Shown one piece after another: positions 1 to 9,900 of a stretch of 64,000 nt of DNA; position 1 is the first letter of the stretch; each line of letters begins with the position of its first letter. Position numbers and translations under genes: made by a program. This DNA is from Batillaria attramentaria (Eukaryota; Mollusca; Gastropoda; Batillariidae). Location of the stretch: positions 269,001 through 333,000 of the forward strand of contig JACVVK020000334.1 in assembly GCA_018292915.2 (NCBI GenBank), given 5' to 3'. The notes below the pieces were generated by a model. It saw only the letters and a list, made by a program, of their open reading frames with translations. It was not told where the DNA came from and did no database searches.

Positions 1-375
1 GATAATTAAATAATAATAATAAACAGAATAATAATGATGATGATAAACAATATTATCGATAATAAAAAAACAATAATAATGATAACTAATAATAATAATA
101 ATAAATAAGTATTGTATAGGAGCTTTACCCAATTTCTTAGCGTCAAAGCGCCGCAAACTGAACCCAACACGCACGCTCATGTGAATCACACGCATTCTCT
201 CACACGCTGGACATGAACACATTACAATCACGTGGTGCGAAGGGAGAGCTCAGCAAATTTAGTTTCGAAATTTAGAATTGCAATTATTTTTAAATTTTGT
301 GTGCTGAACATTTTCAAAGCAGAGGGGGAGGAAGCCGGAGTACCCAGAGAGAACCCCTGACCATCAGCCCGAATG
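1..375 (-). repeat. SINE/L2-tail repeat in intron 1 of copy A
   Basis: On the minus strand this is a body with a motif like 'ggttctctctgggtactccgg', a segment rich in GCG, and an (ATT)n tail. The same element lies at the same intron position in copies B (38985-39441) and C (60830-61215), so it was inserted before the genes duplicated. Copy B keeps a tRNA-like head that is missing here. The rest of intron 1 up to 762 holds poly-A and (AC)n runs. Confidence 0.6.
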
Positions 376-610
376 AACGGTGTCATGTACGAGAAGGAAA
401 AATTATTGAGCGAATGTACTTCACCCGTGCATTTGACATTTGACAAGATTAACACAACAGGACTCTTGTCAGTGTGGTCATTATTTGCTTTGCGGCGAAG
501 GCTGTGGCTGGCTGGTCTATTTATAGAAACTTTCACGGACATGTTAATACATGAAAACCACGGCACTTTGAAAGGAAGCCGTGTTTCTGTAATACAGTGT
601 ATTGAAGTCT

Positions 611-641
<31 letters not shown>

Positions 642-762
642 CAAAAAAAAAGCCCCCAAAAAACAAAACAACAACAACAACAAAACATGCACTTGGTATG
701 TCGCTGTCTCCGCTGTATAAAAAGTATGGTGATAAATTGTGCAGACAAAGTGAGTTTCTGAC

Positions 763-2106
763 CTGTGCCAGCTGACTGTCTCCATCCAACACGTGCTGTA
801 GCTGCGTCCTGCTGATGTAGGGCAGGATCAGCGTTTTGCGGACATTCACTCCCGGCGCCACGTCACTCATCACGTGATTCACAACCTGCTCACACTTGTC
901 CAGCTGTTTCACGGCCTTGGTGACCTTGTCAGCCACAGCTTTGTCTGTTGGGTTGTTGTCATGGATACCCACTGACTTGACCTCCCCGAGCAGGACGCCG
1001 TATTTGCGGTGTATGACGATGACGTCAAAGTCGCCCTCTCGCTGTGTGGAGGGAAGATCCCCGGGTAGCGGGAACTGAGCAGCGTGGGTAGCATCCAGCT
1101 TGTTGAGGTAGTGAGTGAAGTCTAGTGACGACATCACAAACATGGCTTCCTGTCGCTGCTCTCCTAGCGTCTGGAGACAGTACAGCACGTGCTGTTGGGC
1201 GAAGTCGTCACGTGAGTCGGTTTCTTGCACGTTGATTGGCTGAGCGACTGGATGCTGCTCTCTGGTCCACAGACTGTGGTCCGTGTGTCGTATGTTGATT
1301 GGCTGGGTGATGGGGACGTATTCCCGTGTCCACATGCTGTATGCTGAGTGACCTGGTGTTACATGAGACGTGTGTTGACCTGTTTCCCGTGTCCACATAC
1401 TATGTGATGAGTGTTGTCTCATCGCGCTACGACTATTGCCTGAAGGTGAGACAAACGGACGACTGACAAATCCCGGTAAAGGTCGCAACACCAGGACCGG
1501 TTGCCCGGCAACAGTGTCTCTATCATACGGCACACGGTTCATGATGCAGGGCGGTACACAGTAAGTCCGGGTGTCAAGGTCACGGTATAGTGACGTCACC
1601 ACGCGTCTCCACTCATTCTCCAAAGTCTGTTGCGTAGTCACCGAGCCTGAGGTGGTGACTGGTGTAGAAGTTGCTGGTGAGGTGGTGACTGGTGTAGTAG
1701 TTACTGGTGAGGTGGTGACTGGTGTAGTAGTTACTGGTGAGGTGGTGACTGGTGTAGAAGTTGCTAGTGAGGTGGTGACTGGTGTAGTAGTTACTGGTGA
1801 GGTGGTGACTGATGTAGTAGTTACTGGTGAGGTAGTGACTGGTGTAGTAGTTGCTGGTGAGGTGGTGACTGATGTAGTAGTTACTGGTGAGGTAGTGACT
1901 GGTGTAGTAGTTGCTGGTGAGGTGGTGACTGATGTAGTGGTAGCTAGTGTGATTGTGACTGGGGTGGTGGCTGCTGGTGATGTGGTGACAAGGGCGGTAA
2001 CTGCTGGTGAGGTGGTGACTGGGGAGCGGAGTGACGTGGAGCTGGTGACCGTGTCAGGGTGAGTGTTCCCTGGTTCAGGATCTGATGCTGGAGGTCTTTC
2101 CGACAT
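763..2106 (-). CDS. Copy A, exon 1: Thr/Ser/Pro-rich N-terminus plus NERD-like nuclease domain (partial gene)
   Basis: This is the first coding exon of a nuclease-helicase fusion gene whose later exons lie beyond the left edge. Reading starts at the ATG ending at 2106 (MSERPPASDPEP...) and stays open for 448 codons to a splice donor (CAG/GTCAGA, GT at 761-762), phase 0. The reading frame continues past the donor into low-complexity intron, so the exon ends there, not at the open frame's stop near 544. Residues about 20-150 are 10-residue Thr/Pro repeats of TPVTTSPVTT type. The C-terminal third has GDFDVIVI...GEVKS, matching the D-x13-ExK core of NERD/PD-(D/E)XK nucleases. No signal peptide or membrane segment is seen. 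The same exon is 556 codons in copy C and 550 codons plus one base in copy B. The domain assignment is by motif only; the function is unknown. Confidence 0.8.
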
Positions 2107-2194
2107 TTTGTCACGAACTGTGTCCGGTCACGGCGTCACGAATTGGCTACCGGCGTAAATAACATGTGACAGATCCAGACATCGTGAGCACTTT

Positions 2195-2490
2195 GTGTAC
2201 TGTCTGTGGTGAAGGTTTACACACTGTGTGAAAGAGTCACGTGATTACTGTGTGCACTGTCTGTGATGAAGGTTTACACACTGTGTGAAAGAGTCACGTG
2301 ATTACTTTGTGTACTGTCTGTGATGAAGGTTCCACACTGTGTGAAAGAGTCACGTGATTACTGTGTGTGATGAAGGTTTAAAAGAGTCACGTGATTACTG
2401 TGTGCACTGTCTGTGGTGAAGGTTTACACACTGTGTGAAAGAGTCACGTGATTACTGTGTGTGATGAAGGTTTAAAAGAGTCACGTGATT
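2195..2490. promoter_or_regulatory. Tandem repeats with six CACGTG E-boxes upstream of copy A
   Basis: About six imperfect units of 37-57 bp each carry AAAGAGTCACGTGATTA. CACGTG sits at 2238, 2295, 2351, 2388, 2445 and 2482. Copies B (near 41680) and C (near 63402) have a single GTCACGTG at the matching upstream position, so the site is conserved and amplified only in A. CACGTG is the site of bHLH-zip factors (USF/MAX/TFE class). Promoter function is inferred. Confidence 0.5.
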
Positions 2491-3144
2491 AAGACAGATT
2501 CCTTCTGGAGTTATGAATGCTGTACGTGCCGCGTCAGACACATGAATTATGATCTCGTTGTCTGGACCATCATGTTTTTCTTTCTGGCGTCATGTTGTGT
2601 CGTGATTGTTGTAACGACTGAAAACTCTAGTTGTGGCCATGATACAGTCCTGGGTGAACATGAAGACAAAGAAATGTGTAGACATCAGGAGACTGACAGC
2701 TTCTTACAGACAAGATGAGTAACCCTGTTCAGGCGTTTTGACCAGGAAAGTGAACATAAAAGTGTTGACAAAACGTTGTTGGAGAAGAAATCTGAAGTCT
2801 TCTTTCCGCAACAGGTCCGCACGCTGTAGACGCACTATGACGCCCAACCTGATCTCACCATTTTACAACAGTTCCACAAATAATCCATCTTCATTTTATA
2901 GACTTCATGTCCAAAGCAATTCAGAAACTTGTTGTAAAGAGTTCATCCCATCTCTCATGTCTATCAGTTTTATCCGTGTCAGTTTGTTCGTCAGCAAGTC
3001 TCACTGTCTCAGAAACTTCCCCACAGTGGAGTAAGACAACATGTACAATATATTTGCATACACTTGTCCCGCTGGGTTAAGCTGAAGTGCTGTAGTGAAA
3101 CTTCCTCACAGTGAAGTAATGTCTGAGACAACGTGTACAATATA
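2491..3144. other. Intergenic DNA upstream of copy A
   Basis: The first ~60 bp resemble the DNA upstream of copy B near 41690-41750. A short open frame (within 2485-2718) contains a hydrophobic stretch but has no independent support. From about 3055 to 3144 lies part of a satellite unit that recurs after the gypsy element at 14262-14480. Confidence 0.4.
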
Positions 3145-5116
3145 TGTAGCCGAGTGGTTCTACCCCTCGCCCACTACTCTTTGTCCTCTGGCCAGCCCTA
3201 TACACTAGCCGCGAGCAGACGCCTCGCTAACAAGGGAGGTAATCGAGCTCACCGCCGCGATGGCACATGCCGCAATTAGTTGTGTTTGTTTACCCGTGTT
3301 TACTGCCTAATAACTCCGCAGCCCGTTCACCTAGGGTCTTGCCGTAAACTGCAGTAGTTTCGGGAGAGTTTTTACTTTCTGATCATGTTTGGTTGTTAAC
3401 GCTATTTTATAGTTTAAAAGGTGTATTTCGCCATTTTCATCCCTTTTCAAACGCGTGGTCCCGGTCTTTACGCTCTTAAATCGGCGATCGGAAATTCTTT
3501 GTACTTTGGTGATGTTCCAAACTTATACCATCTTAAAGCAATTTTCACGCTCTTTTCAATGCAGTTTGTTTGAAGTTTGTAGCTGTTGTATTACGCCCGC
3601 TACGGGTGGATATCTGAGTAGCAACAAACACAAATTCCCCCTCTAGCCGCGAATCGACCCCCCTCCAGCCATGCAGCCTAGGGTTGCTCCCTTTGCGGGC
3701 CGCGCTGTGCAGTCATAAGGAGCTCGCCACGCCTCGCTAGGCAGTCTTTGTTTCTGCTCGCGAGCGTGACCCTGCCACCCAGCGCTGCACTCTCTCGTCT
3801 CACCGCTGACCCCTACGCTGATTGTCCTTTCGCGCATCGTTTCTCAGCCATCTTTTGTGAACCGGCCATTGTTTCCAAGTGTGAGTTTGGCTTAAAGCCA
3901 GTCTTTTTATCTTTGTTGCTTATGTTTGATCTGATGTTTTTGGTGTTGATTGCATTGTTGATTTGCTTTTGTGTTTAGTAATGCGATGACTGTTGGTTTG
4001 CCCTAGTACTTTGTCACTCTCGATTGAGGGTTGATTTGAGCCTTGAGGTCTGAGTCTTAGTTTTGAGTAGACTGTATGTGTATTTATATCGTTCCGATCG
4101 TTTCGGTTTATAGATGTTTTGATTTGCCATTCCCTTCCGGAATGCAGGCTGTTTTGTTCTAATTCTAACATGATCAAGTGTAATGCAGTGTTAGTTTAGT
4201 TCGGGTACTGAGCCGGCTTGAGGCAAATCCTATAAAGTAGGTTTCTTTGTTCGGCCACGTAGGCAGCCTTTGTGTTTGGCAGTGTTACAGACCACGTGGG
4301 TTTGTTTTGTTGTGAGAAAGAATATTTGATGTCCTGATATAGCTTTTGTGTAAGCGAATTTTCTGGCTGACTGAGTGAGATAATGTTGAGCTTTTGTAAG
4401 CAACGGTTCAGGAGTTGTGTTACGTGCGTTGATCTAGTTGAACGGCGTTATTAGTATCCGAGATGTAATCTGGGACTGACCAAGCCGCGTATGCGCTTTT
4501 TGTATTTTGTATTCGGTTCCGAATTATTAGTATCGTTGTTATTCGTTCCGGGCAAACCGCAGTCATCTGCTATCTTACATCATGTGTGTTGTGTTCGCTA
4601 GCCATGTGTATTGAAGTGGTTTTGATGCTAGCATTGTTGGTTAGGCTTTCTTGTCTCTCCTATCCTTCCCCGTTTTGCCATGTGTAGTGTCCCGCCTTCG
4701 CTGTGCGAGCTGTGTGACGTAATATGACGTCGCTTCCCCGTTTACCATGTGTAGTGTCCCGCCTTCGCTGTGCGAGCCGTGTGACGTAATATGACGTCGC
4801 ATGTGTTGTTAGGCGTCGCCATTCTGTTCCGGCCCGGATGTTTATGTTTTGCATAGTTACCAATGACGCTTTGACTAGTATTAGTTGCATACTCGTCATT
4901 CACCCCTTTTTATTTTGCCTTTAGTACTTTGCTTACTGACGCCAGCCTACTGATGCAGTCATTCCGCTAGTCATGATTTTGATGCCATATTCATGCATAT
5001 TAGTGACTTGTTCGCATTGATTCACTTTTGCGAGTTTAGCTTTCAGCCCACACTTAACGCCCGTTGTGTTATTTTTCACCTATCCTCTCGTTGTTTGTTG
5101 TTTGTTTATCTCTCTC

Positions 5117-5168
<52 letters not shown>

Positions 5169-5793
5169 GGCTTCTTCTCCCCTTTCTCTCCGTCCCATGT
5201 ATATTTGACTTTGGCTGTTTTATAGGTTGTGAGATTGTTGCATTGTTTTGATTTCGTTTGTTGATATTTGGTGGCATCATGGTTGCATCAGTAACATTAG
5301 GTTGGTTGGCGTCATGTTTAAAGTCGATTACTAGTATTGTCATGTTGTTGTTATTTTATTATGATTTGGTTTAGTCCCCTGTTTAGTATGTTTGTTGATT
5401 TAGTAGCTGAGTACCTGTGTCATGGCTGTTCAGCTGTGACTTGCTATTTCTTGATTACAGTTTAGTTAATACTCATGTTATTAAACGCGAGCCTCTTAGT
5501 TAGATCCATTTGTTTCTTAGTTAAATCCATTTGTTTCTTAGTTAAATCCATTTTATCTTGTATTATCTTAAATCCATTTATTTTATATTCTTTGTTTATT
5601 TCATCTTGCATTTCTTTATATCAAATTCTTGCGGTGTACTTATGTCTGCTCTACTTGTGTTTCAGATGTTCGTACACTGCTCCTTGTTCTTGTGGTAAAA
5701 ATAAAAAGATGTGTTTTATGTAGCACTCTTTGTTTGACTCCCTCACTACCACACTTGTGCGCCTGCACTATCCCACTCGACACCACCACAAAA
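3145..5793 (+). repeat. 5' long terminal repeat (about 2.65 kb)
   Basis: The repeat starts TGTAGCCGAG and matches 11564-14235 almost base for base. It contains a TATAAA-like stretch near 4230, a tandem CRE-like repeat at 4666-4801, a (TC)n tract near 5110-5165, and AATAAA at 5700-5705, about 90 bp before its end. Open frames inside it are short and are not credible genes. Confidence 0.92.
4666..4801 (+). promoter_or_regulatory. Two 68-bp direct repeats with CRE-like sites inside the LTR
   Basis: Each unit carries GTGACGTAATATGACGTCGC, that is, two TGACGT half-sites. The pair is preserved in the 3' LTR at about 13091-13226. Doubled units in U3 are common retroelement enhancers. Enhancer function here is inferred. 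Confidence 0.4.
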
Positions 5794-5795
5794 TC

Positions 5796-5813
5796 TGGCG
5801 CTGCGAGCAGGAT
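5796..5813 (+). other. Primer-binding site
   Basis: TGGCGCTGCGAGCAGGAT follows the LTR end within a few bases. It begins TGG, the complement of a tRNA CCA end. It resembles the 3' end of a tRNA-Ser, but the tRNA was not identified with certainty. Confidence 0.6.
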
Positions 5814-5886
5814 GCACAAGTAGGGGGAGTCACCACTAAGGAGCAGTGTATGAAGGGGGTGCTGCCGACTGCTGATTAGCGCTGCC

Positions 5887-6897
5887 ATGGGAGACCACGA
5901 GGATGACGCCATCGAGGCCCGGCAACCAGTCATCGCGGATGTGCACCAGCCGCCTAATGGGGACCCACGACCCGCCGAGGAGGAGCTGCTTGCCGTTCCA
6001 CTTATGCAGCCTCCCCGGTTGCCTAAGTTCTCAGGGAGCGGAACGGAGGTGGGAAGCTTTCTGGAAGAAGGGCGGCGCGTGCTGTCAAGCTTCAAGTTCC
6101 CCCCTCGGGCCGACGCGATCTGGGTGCTGCAATCCCTGGAGGGGTTGGCACGCACACAGGTGACTGGACACCCAGAAGAGGAGAGGCGGACTGGCTTGCA
6201 GATACTGGAGATCCTGGAGGAGGCGTTCTCCGTGAGCCCCACCCGCAGCGGAGCAGAGCGGGCCTTCAGCACCCGACAGCAGGGTGTGGCTGAGTGTGTT
6301 CTCAGCTACGCCCAGGCCATCCATGCCCTCGCCACCAAGTGCAACCAAGCGAAACCTGGCAGTGTTGACGAGGAACGCATGGTGGAGAGGTTCGCGGATG
6401 GTCTTCACCCCCCTGAACTGAGGCGAGATATCAAGCGGCTGCTCAGGGAGAAGCCGAACAGCACGTTCAAGGAGGTAAGACAGGAGGCCCAGCGGTGGAT
6501 GCGGGAGGAGGGTTCCATCGCCAGCGAGCAGTCATCCACGGCCCTGGAGATGGAACAGCTCCGCCTCACTGTGGCCGCCCTCACGGCCAAACTGGACCAG
6601 CCCCCACAGCCAGCATCGCAGCCGCCCAGCCAACGAGCGGCCCCCACGTGCTTCTGGTGCGAGCAGCCGGGGCACTTCGAGAGGGACTGCCCTGTTAAGC
6701 GCCGCTACCACCAGCGGCAAAAGAAGACGAAGCGTGGTGGCCACCACCAGCAGGGTCGAGCAAATCAGCAGCCACAGGGGCCGCCCTCACTGCAGCTGCA
6801 TCAGGGGCCATCATCATATCAGCAGCATCAGGGGCCAACGTTCCAGTACCAGCAGCCCCACTACCTGCAGCAGCAGCAGCCGTATCCGGGAAACTAG
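5887..6897 (+). CDS. gag: Gypsy gag polyprotein
   Basis: A 336-residue frame opens with ATG in a good context (gctgccATGG), 74 bp after the primer-binding site. The N-terminal two thirds fit a gypsy capsid region. A single CCHC zinc knuckle (C-x2-C-x4-H-x4-C, CFWCEQPGHFERDC) lies near residues 256-269. It is followed by a basic stretch and a Gln/His/Pro-rich tail. The protein would package element RNA and form the particle. The stop codon TAG at 6895-6897 directly follows a GGGAAAC heptamer used to enter pol. Confidence 0.9.
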   Translation: MGDHEDDAIEARQPVIADVHQPPNGDPRPAEEELLAVPLMQPPRLPKFSGSGTEVGSFLEEGRRVLSSFKFPPRADAIWVLQSLEGLARTQVTGHPEEERRTGLQILEILEEAFSVSPTRSGAERAFSTRQQGVAECVLSYAQAIHALATKCNQAKPGSVDEERMVERFADGLHPPELRRDIKRLLREKPNSTFKEVRQEAQRWMREEGSIASEQSSTALEMEQLRLTVAALTAKLDQPPQPASQPPSQRAAPTCFWCEQPGHFERDCPVKRRYHQRQKKTKRGGHHQQGRANQQPQGPPSLQLHQGPSSYQQHQGPTFQYQQPHYLQQQQPYPGN

Positions 6898-6936
6898 TGG
6901 CCCCCGTTGCCACTACGTGTAGCCAGGCAACGGGGG
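6888..6936 (+). promoter_or_regulatory. -1 programmed frameshift signal at the gag/pol junction
   Basis: The slippery heptamer G GGA AAC (6888-6894) lies in the gag frame immediately before the TAG stop. After a 6-nt spacer, 6901-6911 (cccccgttgcc) pairs perfectly with 6926-6936 (ggcaacggggg), giving an 11-bp GC-rich stem with a 14-nt loop. Slipping back one base moves ribosomes from the gag frame into the pol frame, which is open through this point. All parts are seen directly; activity is inferred. Confidence 0.8.
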
Positions 6937-9900
6937 GCGATCTTCTTGAAGGACTTATCGGTGAGCGACCAGTGACAACCATCAGCATAGAAGGACAGCA
7001 CGTTGCGGCCTTAGTTGATACCGGCAGCGAGGTGACCACTGTGACTGAGACCTGGGTGCGGAATAACCTCCGTCAGGTCTCGGTGCGACCCGCCACTTTC
7101 CTGACTGTGCGCGCCGCTAATGGCTTGGAAGTGCCATACAGTGGGCTGATAGTGGTGGACTTGGTGGTATTTGGCTGTGCAGTGAACTGTGTCCCAGTGC
7201 TGGTTGTCAGGGACCCTACTGGCCCAGCGGCAGCCTCCAGGAAACAGCAGATACCAGCGCTCCTGGGTATGAATGTCCTGGGCAAGTGCAAGTCGTTCCC
7301 CTCATCGCTCCAGCCAGCTCTGCAGGAAGCCAAGCAACGACAGCGCTGTGTCCGGGGCAGGGCGAGGGTAGCTGAGCAGCAGCACCTGCCTGCCTACTCC
7401 ATGACCACCGTGAGGGTGACGGGCCCTCGCGACCAGAACTGTTCCCTGATGGCTGCTCCCCTTGGCCAGCCTCTGCCAGGAGGCCTTGTCGTCGTGCCCA
7501 CTCTGCTAGAGGGGGACAGCAAACATCGCTTCGTAAGAATGGCCAACCTGTCACCAGAAGATGTCCTCCTTCCCGCTCGGACTCCAGTGGCCTGGCTGCA
7601 TGCTGTTGACGGCATCGAGGAGGATGAGGCTGTTCAAGTGACAGTCTCATGCAGTGAGGTCACCATCACCCCCAAGTCTGCTGAGTCCACGCCCACGGCT
7701 GATGTCCCCAAGGTGCCACTGCCCGCGACCTTCGACGGCACGCATGAACAGAGGAGGCAGTTGCAGGATCTCCTCACCAGGTACGGCCATGTGTTCTCAC
7801 AGGGTGACGACGACATGGGCTACACCGACGTGGTACAGCACCGCATCCCCACGACGGACTCCGTGCCGGTGGCCCAGCCATACCGCAGCATACCTCCGAA
7901 TCATCTGCAGGAGGTGAGGGACCACATCCGGGGCTTGCTGCGGTCTGGCGTCATCAAAGAGAGCTGCGGTCCCTATGCTGCTCCGGTGGTCCTGGTGAGG
8001 AAGAAGGACGGCAGCCTTCGACTCTGCGTCGACTACAGAAAGCTGAATTCCAAAACTGTCGCTGACGCCTACCCCCTCCCCAGGATACAGGAGTCCTTCG
8101 ATGCGCTCGTGGGGGCGCAGTACTTCACCACCTTGGACCTCGCCAGCGGCTACCACCAAATCGCCATGCACCCAGAGGACCAGCAGAAGACCGCGTTCAC
8201 CACCCCTTTCGGCCTCTACGAATACACGCGCATGCCGTTTGGACTCTGCTCGGCTCCTGCGACCTTTCAACGGCTGATGCAGGTAACGATGTCAGATTTC
8301 TTGTTTGAGTTTCTGTTGGTCTATCTGGACGATCTGCTGGTGTACTCCAAATCCTTCGATGAGCACCTCGTGCAGTTGGAGCACCTACTACAGCGGATCG
8401 CCCAGTTGGGCCTCAAACTCAAGCGGGAAAAATGTCAGTTCCTGCGTCGCCAGGTCACCTACCTCGGTCACACCATCTCTGCAGACGGAGTCAGCTGCGA
8501 CGACGACAAGGTGGAACAAGTACGGAAGTGGCCAACTCCAACCACGGTGAGGGACGTGCGCAGCTTCCTGGGCTTCGCCAGCTATTACCGTCGGTTCATC
8601 GACGGCTTCTCCAAGCTGGCGGGCCCCCTCCACGACCTGGTGGCCGAGGGCAGCAAGGCGTCAAAGAGGAAGACAGCCAACGTCACCAAGCTGTGGACGC
8701 CCCAGCACCAGGCCGCCTTCGACTCCCTCAAGTCAGCCCTCACCACTGCACCCGTGCTGGCGTACGCGGACTTCACTCTGCCCTTCATCTTGGAAACTGA
8801 TGCCAGCCACGAAGGGTTGAGTGCGGTCCTCTCACAGGTCCAGGGAGGCAGGAAGAGGGTCATCGCGTACGCAAGCCGCCGACTACGCCCGACTGAGAAG
8901 AACCAGGCTCTCTACAGCAGTATGAAGCTGGAGTTCCTGGCCATGAAATGGGCGATCACTGAAAAGTTCCGGCACTATCTCATCGGTGCGAAGTTTGCAG
9001 TGCTGACAGACAATAATCCGCTCACCCACTTCAGGACTGCCAAGCTGGGAGCGCTGGAACAACGCTGGGCCGCACAATTGGCTCAGTTCGATTTCGACGT
9101 GAAGTACCAACCCGGCAAGACCAACCCAGCTGACGCCCTGTCCAGACTCCCCGCTGACGCCGAGATGCAGTCCCACTCTGTCCAGTGCTCGTCACCCCCT
9201 GCCCTCTGCCAGCCAACTCAGATCCCACCCGAGTTGGCCTGTCTGCCCGATGCCAGGTGCGACAGGATCGCCCTTGACCCTGTCCCTGACATAGTCCCCG
9301 CCGACCCAGTAACCAAAAACTCCAGTCCCACTTCCCTGCCCTACTCCCCTGCCGATCTACGCCAGTTGCAGCAGCAAGATCCAGACATTGCGCCTGTTCT
9401 TGCAGCCTGGCCACACAAGCCTGCAGCACGCAAGAGGAACAAGGCGCTGAGGGCCCTCCAGAAGCAGCATCCACGCCTCTTCATGGATGACAGTGGTGTG
9501 CTGCGTCGGCGTTTTGACGACGAGAGGACAGGGCAGGTCCAGCAGCTCGTCCTACCAGCTTCCCTGAGACGTGACGCCATCAAGCTGGTACATGACGACA
9601 TGGGGCACCAGGGCTACGACCGGACCATGGGGCTACTGCGATCACGGGTGTACTGGCCAGGTATGTACGGCGAGGTGAAGACCTACCTTGCCCAGTGCCC
9701 ACGGTGCACCCTGAACCAATCACAGTCGCTGCGCACCACGTCTGGTCACCTCCTTGCCAGCCGCCCGCTAGAAGTCCTGGCCGTTGACTTCAGCGAGCTG
9801 GAGATGGCGAGTGATGGCAGGGAGGACGTCCTGGTGATCACCGACGTCTTCACGAAGTTCACCCAAGCCGTCCCCACCAGGGACCAGAAGGCGTCAACCG

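Noticed and set aside
3748..3978. Short LTR frames, repeated in the 3' LTR
   Set aside because: They are identical in both LTRs because the LTRs are near-identical, with no homology to known accessory genes.
7216..7650. Antisense frames over gag-pol
   Set aside because: GC-rich shadows of the pol reading frame.
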